Positions 47,194 through 59,957 of a stretch of DNA of 64,000 bases are shown in pieces. Each line of letters starts with the position of its first letter. Within the stretch, counting starts at the first letter, position 1. Origin of the DNA: Allium sativum (taxonomy: Eukaryota; Streptophyta; Magnoliopsida; Asparagales; Amaryllidaceae); assembly GCA_030737875.1 (NCBI GenBank), contig CM060912.1:127853993-127917992 (forward strand). Reading direction: 5' to 3'. The notes under the pieces were generated by a model that was given only the letters and a program-made list of their open reading frames with translations, was not told the DNA's origin and did no database searches. A program made the translations under genes and the position numbers.

Positions 47194-50186
47194 TGTAACA
47201 CCCCTTAATTTTGTTAACATTAAAGAGGATAAATTAAATAATAATTCATTTAATATTCATAATTTAGGAAAAAGGATGCGCCATTGCGTCCAACTCGAAA
47301 TTCTGGTCAAGATAGACTTTTGGTTTGCATAAAACGGACACCGTATGAAGAATTTAGGAGGGTTTCAAGTTTGTATACGCGCAGAAAGAACATATATACA
47401 CGTATGAGTCAGACCTTATCCAGAACAGTTCTAAAATAAAAAATTCATCAAGGCGGCAAATTTCCCGCTCTAGGGAGTCGACCCCCCTAGAGGGGTGTCC
47501 ACATCGGGGTCGACCCCCCTTAAGGGGTGTCGACTTATGCATCGACCCACGCACAAGGGTGTCGACCCCACTAGGGATGATGTGGCACTCGGTTTCAAGG
47601 GGCCTAGCAGCTATATATATGTGTCCAATTCTCCTATTTTCTTCATTGGAAATCATGGGAGCCAAATGCTGTCGGTGTGCGAACTGAGACGAATCCGTAT
47701 TCTTCAAACAACTGTTAGTTTTGCAAATCAAATCTAGAGATTCAAGATCCATTCTTCTTATATTTTCTAATCCTAACGAAGTGAGTTTCTAGTTACTTTT
47801 AGATTTGAATATTTAAAAGTAAATTGTGAATGACTGTGATTTGGAAATGTTGTAAACTATGAATCTATGCTAGTGATTAATCTTATACCATGTCATAATA
47901 GATCTACTTCTCTAGATCTAATGCAATTGTGGTTATTCTATTATGTCTCCTTTGTGGATCTTGAATTGTAACTACATTGTGGTCAATGTGAATCTGTTAA
48001 TTTGGACAGTTATAGTATTGGTTAGATCCAATTCTTTATGTAAATCACCTTTCACCTATCATATTGTGGTCAATTTAGATATGTTGTAAATTGGACATAT
48101 GAATCCATATTTAGATCTAAACATGTTACTATGTCATCCTAATTATGTTAGATCTATTTTGTGACCACATTATAATTATGTTGGATCTAAATAGTTGGAC
48201 ACCTAAATGGTCCATTAAGATCTCGTTATGCTCACTATGACATCATAGTTATGTAGAACTAGTAATTACCACAAGTTCATCAGTTTTATGCTTATATGTC
48301 CACCTTATCACCATGCTAGTTTATGTTTATGCCAAGTTATGTTAAAATAATCACTTTGGTTATATTCCTATTATTTTCCCTATTATCGTTTATGACTAGG
48401 CTATTATCTAGCCTAGGCATGCCGCTAATTTATGAGTGTGCTAGTTAGGGAACGGAGGAAAAAGGGTTAATATTGGCATAATTTTAATATGAACATTTTT
48501 GACATGTAATTCGAATTGTTGGTTAGATTAGGTATTAACACCTATAAAGGGAAAGGTTTAATTAATTGATTGATTAATTAATTAATAATGGAATGTCTAG
48601 TAATTATAATTAGGAATTGTAATGGCACTTATGACACGAGGTTAGGTTGCATTAATGGTGGAAGTCTGCCCAGAACCGACCGGCATATCTAGCAGCCACT
48701 AATGTTGAACCTAATGTGGGAGGTCTAAGTGCGCAAATACGAATCGGGCTAAGACACGAGGTTAAGCCCAACAGTGGAATAAGATTGCCCGGACCCGATC
48801 GATATATCCAACATCCACACGTTGTAGACCTAATGTGGGAGGTCTAGCCCATTATGAACCATACATGGACATGGTATTGAATTGGACTACTTAACCAAAT
48901 CTAATCCATAGGGATTGTATGATTGTGAACTAAAGTTAGGGTTAAGTAAATTGATTGGATGGTGGACGGGTTAAGAAAATCTGGAGGGGATGGGTAATAT
49001 TTACATATAGGCCCACAAACTTAACTCGATATGGTTATATAATTAAAGACACCTAGTGCTATACATAACTGGAGGAAAATATAAAAGTTATGTAATTAAA
49101 GACACCTGTTAGGGTAAGCATAACTGAATAGGGCTATGTAATTAAAGACACCTAGTGGTATACATAGTTAGTGAAAAACCTAGTGGGGGATACAAGACAA
49201 AGAGGAGAGCTTGTATCATATTGTGTGGGACCCATTTCAGTCAGTAACCAGGAGTAAGTATCAAATAAAATACTCTGTGCTAGGCGGAGAGGGGACAAGC
49301 TTACTGACTGATTTTAAGAGATTCAAACGTGGAGGACGGTGTGGCCGGCGCAAACCGACCGGGTCATGTGCGTGCATGTGCCGGGCAGAGGGGGATAAGA
49401 CGACTATGACATCAACAGATATGGGTTGTGCATATTAGTGAGGGGTTGCCACTATAGGACGTCATACATCCTACTGTGGGGCCAGCACAGAGTATCTCTG
49501 GAATAGGGAGCCGATCGATTAGGATAGTGTTTAGGGTACATTTGAACGTATGCCTTAAGTCTGCCACCTTATAGTAGAAGGGGTCATCTCATTTTAGTTG
49601 TACTAGTAATAGTGCAGAGTAATCATTAGAGAAGCGTATACACCTTATCCTCTCTACCTTGTCATGGCTCCCATTTATGTAGTGATCTCCCTTGTTCGCT
49701 TTATATGTCTGTCATGTTACTTTTATTTATTTACTCGCTAAAAGTCACTAGACTCGCCAGACTTTATGTCCGACCCTTTTGTTTCCTATTCTTTCTTCTG
49801 TTCCCCCCTCCCCCCAGGTTATCAGGGAGGAAACAATCAGGCTTAGTCAGGACTCACATATCATCTCGCTAGAGCTTCTTTCGAAGTATGGCTCAAGTTT
49901 TTATCTCTATTATGCCTTTGTCTCTTTTACTCAGGGAATTATGTTTTCTTTTAAGTATTTATGTACTCTAATGTTGAAAGACAGAAGTTATGTTGTTGTA
50001 ATGGTTTTTGAGACTCATGGTATTTTGAACCACGCTGTATGATTTGGGTTTGAAATAAAAATTTAAATTTTTGCTGCTATCTTATTAATGTATGTCTTGT
50101 AAAATTCTGTGTTTGTTTACCTATAACACTTCATGAAACTTAATGCACTCCCTTTGTGAGTGAATAAACGGACGTGGGGTGTCACA
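47194..50186 (+). repeat. E2-B 3' LTR, complete
   Basis: 2993 bp from TGTAACACCCC to GGGGTGTCACA. It has an additional GTCGAC arm (47477-47565) compared with copy A, the TATA box at 47612-47621, the U3 motif at 47297-47350 and the hairpin pair at 48633-48844. It contains the uninterrupted site where E1 entered the 5' LTR. Confidence 0.9.
48633..48844 (+). repeat. Paired hairpin module in E2-B 3' LTR
   Basis: Units 48633-48725 and 48753-48844, with conserved GCCCGGACCCG in the second and GCCCAGAACCG in the first. Confidence 0.65.
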
Positions 50187-50666
50187 CTCCTGTATTGTAT
50201 AAAATAAAGTCTTGCCTTCAAGATTGAATCTTCCATTCACATAGCATATGCCTTTTAGTTTCCAAGGCCAACGTTTTTGTAATTTTTAAATCATATGACT
50301 TAATTTAAAGTATATAATCAAATTTCCAATTAAATACTTGTAAATAAAAGTTTGACCTTTTAATAAGACATTTGGTCTTGTAACATGATTCTTGCTTTCT
50401 GAGTTTAATTCAGAAATGCCTCTTCCTTTTTCAAAAATTCAATTTCGAATGGTGCATTTTTTGAAATACTATCATGCAAACTTTTGCGTATTTTTCCTTT
50501 TACGTGAGTGTTGTGGCAACCATTAGTTGTATATTTGTCACAAGACCTCTGCCTACAGGTCAACCCATTCATCGAGGGCAGTCGATTTATTATTATGATT
50601 CTTGCTCTCGGAATGCCTTTCTCTTCTCGGTGAACTTTAATTCATAAGTAGGCTTGTTTGAAGATA
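50187..50666 (+). repeat. tRNA-Pro array fragment in copy B
   Basis: Matches 13377-13853: unit start, relic A (50367-50421) and relic B (50576-50617). E5 interrupts it before relic C and the full tRNA, which should lie beyond the right LTR of E5, outside the window. Confidence 0.83.
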
Positions 50667-52589
50667 TGAGACGACCCGAAATCCCGTTCTGACGGAAACA
50701 AGGGTTATCTTTGGAATATAACACAGAAACAGATAATAGCAGAACAAAATTAAATAAATACACCAGATAATGAACAACAGAATATACTGGATAAAAGTAA
50801 TCATCAGAGTTACACAGTATACAGGATCTTACTTAGTACAAATACAGTTCAGCTATACATAAATGTCTACAGCGGAAATAAACAAAATATGTACAATAGG
50901 AGCTGAACAGCATAAAAGAGATAAATGATAGAATCCATCTTCAGCTCCAGCTATCCAGAAAGAACCAGCTAAACCTGAATACAAGGCTGCACGTGTAGAA
51001 AAAGGGGCACCCGAGTTTGAAAGTGAAACAAACTACGAGTCAGTCATGGGACTGGTATGAGAAATCCACTCAACACATATGTAATATGGCTAATCACAGG
51101 ACCACGCCACTTTCGTGGAACGGGTTTTCTCCATTGGATTGCCAGTGCTTTAAAACAAATCTTTCTTTTAAACATCGCTATGCTTTTAACAAAAATGAAG
51201 CCATTATAAGACTCAGTTCCCATCACACAATGCAACGCAAACCGGAGGATAGAGTTTTTACCTTATAACGGCCAAAATATGCTTGATACGAATAAAACAA
51301 AGGCATTTGATATTATTGCTAGTGTTTATATGTTTTGAAAGCAATTTGAAATCATAACTATCAATCATAGACGACATTAATGCCCCATACCACTATGTCG
51401 CCATATATATAGGTATACAATCAAAACCGCACAGTCACGTATTTGGAAATTGGAATTCCGTCATGAACCAAGCCAAAAGATAGTCCTTACCGAATTCGAG
51501 ACAATCTAGCCTCCCATGTCTCAGGATCAGATCTCGAGTGACCCTTGGATCGTCAGGGTCGGTCCACCGATGTGGATTAAAATGCCTGAGCAATACGTTT
51601 CCCCGCCCTTTGGGGCGCAAACGAGCCAACGAATGACTCCATCGGACCCGGATCGTCCGATCAAACCGAGGCGCCTCGCAACAGCAACAACCACATAGGT
51701 GAAAAGTATATAAATGTCAGGGCTGGTAGGTCACTGACACCACCCTAGCTAGAAAGAAACGCAAGCCCTCCCTGATGTCCTCTCCCGTTTCTGGTTCATA
51801 CCGGGGTGTGAGGTTCGCGATTCTACGTTATACACAAAGCTATGCCACACAGGCGGTGCTTTGATCATCACCACAAGACTTTGCTTTTCAACAGAAGCCC
51901 TGATCACTGCATCTTAGCATGCCACACAGGCAATTCATGCCATGCGACTGATGTCCATCGATATACAACCTCTGAGCTCGTGCGTCTCAGAGAAGGGCGT
52001 TAAGCAAAAGAATAAATTCTCCACCGCCAAACAGATGTATATTTAATAGAGATCAATCAACACAGAATAAAATCCAATGTCAGACACACAGTCCATTTAC
52101 AAGTCCGTTCTGGGTCTGAACGAAACCGGAGGCACTAAATACCTCGCAAACCCTTCGATCACCACGTACGTCGGGACGATCACCACTCATTATCCATATT
52201 TCGGGATGCCTCCCAATCAGGACCTCGGTTACCATCCAAACGAGGTGAAGATCTCCGGTCTTCGACCGTCGTCTTCATCTTCCAATTTCAATTGTCGGTC
52301 AATCATTTGAAATGAGCATTAACTCGGCCTTTACAAATAATTCACGTATATTTAGAATTTCAAATCAATTTATTTCAATGGTTAAATTATTCGACAACAC
52401 CAATTGTGTTCTTTAATGTAATTTTCACACCAAACACATTCAACCATCAAAAGCCACATAAATCAAGCAAATTCAGTTTATTTCCATTCCATATCGCTTA
52501 TGATATTTTATAACTATTTATCGATATTTTTATTTATTTTAAAATAGCTAATTTATTCAAAACGACGCTTCGGGCCATAAAGCGGCCGT

Positions 52590-53030
52590 GGCGCTGTTTT
52601 TCTTCAGATTTGATTTACACATATCTGAAAATCTAACCGTTGGATCTTCACAAAATTTACATCATTAGAAAGGTCTTTTCAAAACGAATCCAACGGTTCC
52701 AGTTTCGGGAAAATCCGACGGTCGGATCTCCCGGTACAATCGTTTGAAGTTTCGATTTCAAAATACGAACTACAGCGTCGTTATTCGATTAAATATAATT
52801 ATATTTATATATATAAATAAATATAATCGTTTCTGGCGCTGTTTTTCTTCACATTTGAATTAAACATTCCAGACAATCCAACCGTTGGATTTTTACAAGG
52901 TTGGTGCCGTTGGAAAGATATTTCCAAGGCGAACCCGACGGTTGCGGTTTCGGGAAAATCGAATGGTCGGATTTCCCGCACTAGTTGTTTGAAATCACGG
53001 TTTCAAAATACGAACTGCATGGCCTCGTTT
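52590..53030. repeat. Old tandem duplication in E5 LTR
   Basis: Two diverged units both read GGCGCTGTTTTTCTTCA, CTAACCGTTGGAT or CCAACCGTTGGAT, TTTCGGGAAAATC, GGTCGGAT and CAAAATACGAACT in order, at about 52590-52790 and 52837-53030. Confidence 0.75.
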
Positions 53031-53744
53031 CGTTTTTATTTTATTTATATTTATATAATTATATAAATATAGTTCGTTCAACAATTTCAATATCGTTTCC
53101 ACTTCAAATATTTCACTAACGCCTTAAAATTTTGGAAAATTTCGCCATAACCTCCCCTGCACCGGGAGCATCGGGAAATCGCAAATAGCTTTCCCGGTCC
53201 TTCTAATCTCAAAAAGAAAAAGAAAAAGCCAAGCGGCTAGCCAACAGGCTCATAAAATCATCACCCAAACAAAACAGTAAATGTGTACCTATTTGTCGGG
53301 CACAAAATTTTATTCCTCTTCTCTAGCCCCTTTGCTATAACCTGTTCAATGAATATGCATGTACATATATATACAGTTCCTATCATTTATCATTTTCTGT
53401 TCAACTTCATATTTGATTTCTATTTGGTTTTAAAAAAAAACACCATTTATCCTAATGTTACATACATAGGTGCAAATCATTTCATTAGCTAATTAATGAA
53501 TATTTCAACTCATATATGTTTATTTCGAACAAGTGGCTATTTTTAACACTTCACATTTCAACGATTTATGCATACAATAAAAATGTGATTTTTATTGTAA
53601 AACAATTCATTTCAAAACACTATTTTTCTATATAGTTCATATAGGTGACAAAAATAGGATTTTTATCATAAAACAATTTCTTTTAAAACGAGATTGTTTT
53701 ACACAGTTCATATAGTCGATAAATGGTGATTTTTATTATCAAAC

Positions 53745-54565
53745 AATTTATTTCAAAATATGAATACCATTCAACACATGAATTTCTAATCAACGAATGA
53801 ATATCAATTCAACACATGAATGTTTTCTATAGTTTTTATATATAGATAAAAGGTGATTTTTATTATCAAACAATTTTTTTCAAAATATGAATACCATTCA
53901 ACACATGAATTTCTAATCAACGAATGAATATCAATTCAACACATGAATGTTTTCTATAGTTTCTATCTATAGATAAAAGGTGATTTTTATTATCAAACAA
54001 TTTATTTCAAAATATGAATACCATTCAACACATGAATTTCTAATCAACGAATGAATATCGATTCAACACATGAATGTTTTCTATAGTTTTTATATATAGA
54101 TAAAAGGTGATTTTTACATTTTAAAACGCGAATACCATTCAACACATGAATTTCTAATCAACGAATGAATATCAATTCAACACATGAATGTTTTCTATAG
54201 TTTTTATATATAGATAAAAGGTGATTTTTATTATCAAACAATTTATTTCAAAATATGAATACCATTCAACACATGAATTTCTAATCAACGAATGAATATC
54301 AATTCAACAAATGAATGTTTTCTATAGTTTTTATATATAGATAAAAGGTGATTTTTATTATCAAACAATTTATTTCAAAATATGAATACCATTCAACACA
54401 TGAATTTCTAATCAACGAATGAATATCAATTCAACACATGAATGTTTTCTATAGTTTTTATATATAGATAAAAGGTGATTTTTACATTTTAAAACGCGAA
54501 TACCATTCAACACATGAATTTCTAATCAACGAACGAATATCAATTCAACACATGAAGGTTTTCTA
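53745..54565. repeat. 127/114-bp tandem array with higher-order period
   Basis: Seven copies of GAATACCATTCAACACATGA start near 53762, 53889, 54016, 54130, 54257, 54384 and 54498. Spacings are 127, 127, 114, 127, 127, 114. The short step carries ACATTTTAAAACGCG in place of TATTATCAAACAATTTATTTCAAAATAT. Three units thus form a 368-bp higher-order repeat. AT-rich, noncoding. Confidence 0.88.
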
Positions 54566-54953
54566 TTCAATGAATAAATATAGTTTAAGCATATGAAAAT
54601 AATTCAAACACACGAATATTATTCAAAATTTCGGCAGCATAACGGCAGGGTAGTTAAAACCGGGACCGTCCCTAGTACGGCTCCTCGCTCTACCTTAAAA
54701 CCTCGCGGTTTTTGACAATGGGGATCATGCATCTAGTTCGCACGCAGGCGGCATGTATATATTTATTTCATTTCCACAAACTAATCCTATGTGGTTTCAA
54801 CCAAATATTTTCCAATCACAAACGGGTATTTTTCAACCACAATCAAATCAATATCAACCACAAACAATCCCAAACAACCATTCGCTATCAATCAATTTTC
54901 ACAACAATTTCAACCAATAAATATCGTCCATGGTTTGTGGACGAGGGGCGTAG

Positions 54954-54982
54954 ATATATATATATATATATATATTATATAT
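54954..54982. repeat. TA microsatellite
   Basis: Alternating TA run in the E5 LTR. Confidence 0.85.
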
Positions 54983-55384
54983 AGCAATTCACTTTTATTT
55001 CAACACATATATATATAGAAAAAGAAATTGAAGAGTGAGAAATTCTCACCAATAGCTATCCAATACTACGACTCTTCCTTTAGAGAAATCTTCGCCAATC
55101 TCGCCTTTTATCGCTTTCGTTGCCCGTATTCTCTACATATGTAAAAATCGAATTTTTTACTATGTTATTCAATATATAAAAATCGAATTTCAAAAATATA
55201 GATTCCGCCTTTTCAAAAATAAAGATTATATTTTTAATATTCCTATGATATAAAAATTATATTTTTTATTACTTTAAAAATACAAAAATCATATCTTACT
55301 TCTTCTACTTAATAAAAATTCCGTCTTTTCTATTTTAAAAACATGATCTTTTCTATCCAAGTTCAAATCTTTTTCTATTTAAAG

Positions 55385-55520
55385 TCCAACTCTTTTTCTA
55401 TTTAAAGTTCAACTCTTTTTCTATTTAAAGTTCAACTCTTTTTCTATTTAAAGTTCAACTCTTTTTCAATTTAAAGTTTAACTCTTTTTCTATTTAAAGT
55501 TTAAATCTTTTCCTTTTTAA
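55385..55520. repeat. 23-bp tandem repeat in E5 LTR
   Basis: TCAACTCTTTTTCTATTTAA with AGT ending, about five to six copies with small changes at the edges. Confidence 0.85.
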
Positions 55521-56279
55521 AATTCAAATCTTTTTCTTTTCAAAATTAAATCAGTTTTAAAACCTTTAAAAAAGCAGTATTTAAACCTTTAAAAAAAACA
55601 GTATTCCTTTCTAAGAAAATAAAATCAGTATTTCAGAATTAAAATAAAAATAAAAATAAAATAAAATACTCACTGTAATGCGAAGAAAAGGGGGGGTCGT
55701 CAGGGTCGGCGGCAGGAGGCGGAGCAGGCTTCAGCGGTCTCGGATTGGGGGGGCTCGCGAATCGGCGTCGCGATGGCTTCGAGGGGGGGCGGATGCGTCG
55801 CGAGGGGGTTCGGGTTTTTTTTTCTTTTGGCGATGGGGTCTTCCAGTTGGAGGAGGAGATGGTGGGCGTTGGTGGCGGCTTGGCGAGGTCGGAGGGTGGC
55901 GATCGACAGGCGCGGTGGACGGAGATGGCGGCGTCGATTCTAAGGGGCGTCGGGTTTTTTTCTTTTTTTTTTCTTTTTTTTTTGTTTTCTGTTTAACGAA
56001 ATCGGGGGGGGGGGCTAGAAAGGGAAAAGGGAGAGAGATAATATTTGTTTTATTATTAATTAATTTAATTGCATATAGTTGACTTTTTCCCATGACCTCG
56101 AAACGAGGCCCACCGCCTGTCGCCCATAGCGTTTTACCCCCGTTCCGAACACAATGGGATATGTATCGCAAGCTGATTTGATCGTTACAATCAGTTTCCT
56201 TTGAATTTACATTTAAATCACTATATTGAATTTTAAACGTACATTTTAAATTACCGGGGGCACATCCTAACTCTAAAAA

Positions 56280-56730
56280 TTCTCGAAAAATATTTTCTAG
56301 CTCCGTATTGACGATACGGTCCTAACAAAACTAGTTTCGTCGAATTCTGAGACCGTTTGAAAAATGGCCAATTTCCAGTCGATTAAAATCAACTAAAACC
56401 GGTCAAACACGTTTTCCTTTGCCACGCTCACATATTGATTCGAAAAATTATGAAATTTGAAACCTAGCAATAACTTGACATCACGGATCCAACAAAAGTG
56501 GTTTCGTCGAAATCCGAGGTCATATGCAAAATGTCCATTTTTAAGGGCCTGAATTCCATAGCGACTATTCAGAATTTTCAACTGGACATATCTTTTGATT
56601 CCCGCTATCAAATTTCGATTTGTCAGATTCGTTGGAAAGGTATTCACTAACAGATTTAAATAATTTTGGTTTCACTAAAATCCGGATTGTTTTGCACCCG
56701 GTACAGTCCGACAAAGTTTGAATTCAATTT
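56280..56730. repeat. Three diverged repeats near the E5 LTR end
   Basis: Segments with AACAAAACTAGTTTCGTCGA, AACAAAAGTGGTTTCGTCGA and a TTTTGGTTTCACTAAAATCC counterpart recur about every 180 bp, each followed by a sequence ending in AAAATGGCCAATTT or AAAATGTCCATTTT. They lie at the start of U3 in sense orientation. Confidence 0.6.
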
Positions 56731-56913
56731 TTGAAACTGCCACGCCATTTCAGGCCTTGTTTATAATTATAATTAATTATATTCGTTTTCAAATGTCGAT
56801 TCAAACTCAGTTTTCAACGCCATTATTTAAAATATTTATTTTAAATATTTAAAATCCATTATTTTAGCCAATTTAAAAATTTTAAATTGGTTTAGATTTT
56901 CTGGGTTGTTACA

Positions 56914-56948
56914 ATCTCCCCCACTTAAAACTTTTCGTCCCCGAAAAG
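56914..56948 (-). promoter_or_regulatory. E5 polypurine tract and pre-PPT hairpin
   Basis: The minus strand reads AAGTGGGGGAGAT (56914-56926) next to the LTR, preceded by CTTTTC-GGGGAC-GAAAAG (56931-56948). The stem is as perfect as in E2 and E3, but two base pairs are exchanged on both arms. Confidence 0.78.
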
Positions 56949-57164
56949 GAATTAAGTCGAAAGTGGTTTGATAAATCTACAATCCCACAATACAACAACC
57001 AATTTGTTTTTAATCTTCCAAAAATATACTAATTAATCTCTATACTCTTTTCAAAATCATTCAGCCTATAGAATTTAAAAGTGCACATCCATGAAAAGAA
57101 AATAACAACAGAGTAGAGAATTAAATGGTAATTCAAAGTATGGTAAATGTACCTTGCACCGGAG
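56949..57164 (-). other. E5 3' untranslated region
   Basis: About 215 bp, AT-rich, shorter than in E2 and E3, with no repeats of the ATGGATG type and no gene. Confidence 0.65.
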
Positions 57165-59957
57165 TCAATCAGAGATATCTACTCGGCATCTAGGATAAGC
57201 TTTCTGAATGCTCTCCTCAGTTTCCCAAGTACAATCTCGCGGATCTCCACTCCACTGCACTTTGACTAAGCGAACCTTCTTGTTCCTCAGCTCTTTGGTT
57301 TCTTTGCCGATGATCTTTAGCGGCTCTCTTCTCACAGCTAATTCTGGAGTTATTTCAATGTCATGTTGAGCTTCTTCTTCCACGATCAAGTCTGGATCGT
57401 GAACGTGTTTTCGAAGTTGAGATATGTGAAATACATCATGAATTTCAGGCAACCAATTAGGCAGTTTGACCCTATAAGCGAGAGTTCCGATCCGTTCTAG
57501 AATAGGAAACGGACCAATGAATTTGGGTGCCAACTTTCCAGTTTTACCGAACCGGATAAGTCCTCTCATCGGCGATACTTTCAAATATACATAGTTGCCA
57601 ACTTCAAAGGATATATCTCTTCTTCTTCTATCGGCATAGCTCTTTTGTCGGCTTTGAGCGGCGAGTAATCGTTTCTTGATAAAATCGACTTTGTCGGCAG
57701 CTTCTCGAATCATATCAGGACCCAACACAAGTCTATTACCTGGTTCGACCCAACAAGCAGGAGATCGGCACGGTCTACCATACAATGCTTCGAATGGCGA
57801 CATTGTCAGACTCGCCTGGTAGCTGTTGTTATAAGAGAATTCAGCCAAATGCAGATGGTCTTCCCATGATCCACCGAAATCTAGAACACAAGCCCGCAAT
57901 AGATCTTCTAAAATGCGATTCACCCTCTCAGTCTGTCCGTCTGTCTGAGGATGATAAGCGGTGCTCAAGTTTAACTTTGTTCCCAGCTCGACTTGAAATG
58001 CTTCCCAGAATTTGCTAGTGAATATCGTATCTCTATCACTTACTATACTGAGCGGCACTCCATGTAGTCTAACTATTTCCCTGAAGTATATCTGCGCCAG
58101 ACTCTGAGCAGTTCTGTTTGATCTGACAGGTATGAAATGGGCGGTCTTCGTGAAACGATCCACGATCACCCAAATACTGTCATTTCCTTTTCTGGTTCTG
58201 GGCAAACCATCAATGAAATCCATCGAAATATGCTCCCACTTCCAGCCAGGAACTTCTAGCGGTTGCAACAATCCAGCCAGTTTTTGTTGGTCGCTTTTGA
58301 CTAGCTGACAAGTAGGGCATCGGCTAACATATAAGGAAATGTCCCTTTTCATCGACTTCCACCAGAAAGTGCGTTTGATGTCATTATACATTTTGCTTAC
58401 TCCCGGATGGATACTTAGTTTTGACTTGTGACACTCGTCTAACACTTCCCTTTTTAGCTCAGGAACGTCAGGAACACAAATCCTTCCTTTTAACCTCAAG
58501 GTCTCGTCGTTATCTATTTGGAAACACGAGGGTTCGCCTTTCTGAATCCTTTTGATCATATCCTTAATAAAGTTATCCTCCTTCTGAAGAATAGATATTT
58601 TGTCAATCAAGGAAGTCGTGATAATAAAGCTGGCGATCATTACATTCTTTCGGCTCAGAGCATCGGCCACGACATTGGCTTTCCCTGGAGTGTATATAAT
58701 TTCGAAGTCATATGCTGCAAGAAACTCCAGCCAACGTTGCTGCCTCAAATTCAAGTCCTTCTGGGTGAACAGATACTTTAACGACTGGTGATCTGTAAAC
58801 AGTTCAAATCTCTCACCCAGTAGATAGTGCCTCCAGATTTTCAAAGCGAACACAATAGCTAATAACTCAAGATCATGAGTTACGTAGTTCTTCTCGTGTG
58901 GCTTCAGTTGACGGCTAGCATAAGCAATCACTTGACCTCTTTGCATTAACACTGCGCCAAGGCCTTCTCTAGAAGCATCAGTCCATACTTTTAAATCCTG
59001 GTTGCCATCAATGATGGTTAACACTGGAGCTGTCGTTAGTCTTAACTTTAGCTCTTCGAAAGCCTCCTCACTTTCTGGAGTCCATTTGAATTTAGAGTGC
59101 TTCTTTGTAAGCTTTGTTAAATGACCAGATATCTTTGAAAAGTCTTGAACGAACTTCCGGTAATAGCTAGCCAATCCGAGAAAACTGCGGACTTCAGTGG
59201 GGGTACTGGGCTGTTTCCAATTCTGAATAGCTGTGATTTTGCTTGGATCAACAGCGATTCCTTCTTTCGATACAACGTGGCCCAGAAATTTTACTTCATC
59301 TTGCCAGAATATACATTTGGAAAACTTGGCTTTCAATACATTCCTTCTGAGGATTTCTAGAACCTGTTCCAGATGCTTTTCATGTTCGGCCTTTGATTTA
59401 GAGAAGATTAGAATATCGTCAATGAAAACCAGAACAAATTTATTCAAAACTCCTCTGAACACTCTATTCATTAGATCGACGAAGTAAGCTGGAGCGTTAC
59501 ATAAGCCGAATGGCATTACTAACCACTCGTAGAATAGGTCGGGACCTCTGAACGCTGTCATTGGAACACACTCTTCGGCAATTCGGAGTTGATGGAAGCC
59601 TGTAGCTAGGTCCATTCGTGAAAATACTTGTGCTCCATTTAATCGATCCAACAAATCATCAATCCGCGGCAATGGATACTTGTTCTTTATTGTCTGCTTG
59701 TTCAGATCACGATAATCCACGCATAGCCGTAGAGTACCGTCAGATTTTGGGACAAACACCACTGCTGCACCCCAATCAGAGAAACTAGGCCTGATCAGAC
59801 CTTTCCATACCAGCTGTCGTGTTTGATTGTCTAATTCATCCTTCTCTTTCAAGGACATTCTTCGAATAGCGTGAACTACCGGCCTTGCATTGGGAATCAA
59901 AGCAATCTTGAAATCTATTTCCCTTTGCGGAGGTAGGCGAACAACTTCTTCGAACAC
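57165..59957 (-). CDS. pol: E5 pol: RT-RNase H-integrase-chromodomain-like tail
   Basis: 930 residues counted from the first Met. The open frame continues upstream to near 60021, so this Met is probably not a real start. RT covers about 1-245, with [12 protein letters not shown] and the polymerase site FIDD at 178-181. RNase H has Asp327 (WTDAS), Glu364 and Asp389 (TDH). The integrase zinc motif is His510, His517, Cys547, Cys550. The catalytic triad is Asp580, Asp641, Glu677 (35 residues between the last two). The GPF/Y-type region is at about 805-820, and the tail [20 protein letters not shown] at about 896-915 is chromodomain-like. All key residues are present with no internal stop. It is offset by one base from gag-protease upstream, so it needs a frameshift or represents a single indel. 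Confidence 0.93.
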   Translation of the reverse strand: MFEEVVRLPPQREIDFKIALIPNARPVVHAIRRMSLKEKDELDNQTRQLVWKGLIRPSFSDWGAAVVFVPKSDGTLRLCVDYRDLNKQTIKNKYPLPRIDDLLDRLNGAQVFSRMDLATGFHQLRIAEECVPMTAFRGPDLFYEWLVMPFGLCNAPAYFVDLMNRVFRGVLNKFVLVFIDDILIFSKSKAEHEKHLEQVLEILRRNVLKAKFSKCIFWQDEVKFLGHVVSKEGIAVDPSKITAIQNWKQPSTPTEVRSFLGLASYYRKFVQDFSKISGHLTKLTKKHSKFKWTPESEEAFEELKLRLTTAPVLTIIDGNQDLKVWTDASREGLGAVLMQRGQVIAYASRQLKPHEKNYVTHDLELLAIVFALKIWRHYLLGERFELFTDHQSLKYLFTQKDLNLRQQRWLEFLAAYDFEIIYTPGKANVVADALSRKNVMIASFIITTSLIDKISILQKEDNFIKDMIKRIQKGEPSCFQIDNDETLRLKGRICVPDVPELKREVLDECHKSKLSIHPGVSKMYNDIKRTFWWKSMKRDISLYVSRCPTCQLVKSDQQKLAGLLQPLEVPGWKWEHISMDFIDGLPRTRKGNDSIWVIVDRFTKTAHFIPVRSNRTAQSLAQIYFREIVRLHGVPLSIVSDRDTIFTSKFWEAFQVELGTKLNLSTAYHPQTDGQTERVNRILEDLLRACVLDFGGSWEDHLHLAEFSYNNSYQASLTMSPFEALYGRPCRSPACWVEPGNRLVLGPDMIREAADKVDFIKKRLLAAQSRQKSYADRRRRDISFEVGNYVYLKVSPMRGLIRFGKTGKLAPKFIGPFPILERIGTLAYRVKLPNWLPEIHDVFHISQLRKHVHDPDLIVEEEAQHDIEITPELAVRREPLKIIGKETKELRNKKVRLVKVQWSGDPRDCTWETEESIQKAYPRCRVDISD

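Larger units (their letters stand above)
50667..56913 (-). repeat. E5 3' LTR (left), 6247 bp
   Basis: In plus reading from TGAGACGACCC to GGGTTGTTACA. It is long even for this group. It contains an old about 245-bp duplication (52590-53030), a 127/114-bp tandem array (53745-54565), a TA run (54954-54982), a 23-bp repeat (55385-55520), a GC-rich block (55680-56030) and three diverged repeats (56280-56730). Reading frames in the GC-rich block on both strands are low-complexity and not convincing. No nested element ends were found inside. Confidence 0.9.

Noticed and set aside
51017..51268. 83-codon frame repeated at 62051-62302 in both E5 LTRs
   Set aside because: Identical because the LTRs are identical; no known domain, and an overlapping frame exists on the other strand. 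Not called as a gene.
55678..56171. Overlapping reading frames of 134 and 146 codons on opposite strands in a GC-rich part of the E5 LTR
   Set aside because: Low-complexity Arg/Gly or Pro/Lys runs driven by G runs and T runs; no domain and no start context. Best seen as LTR composition, not genes.
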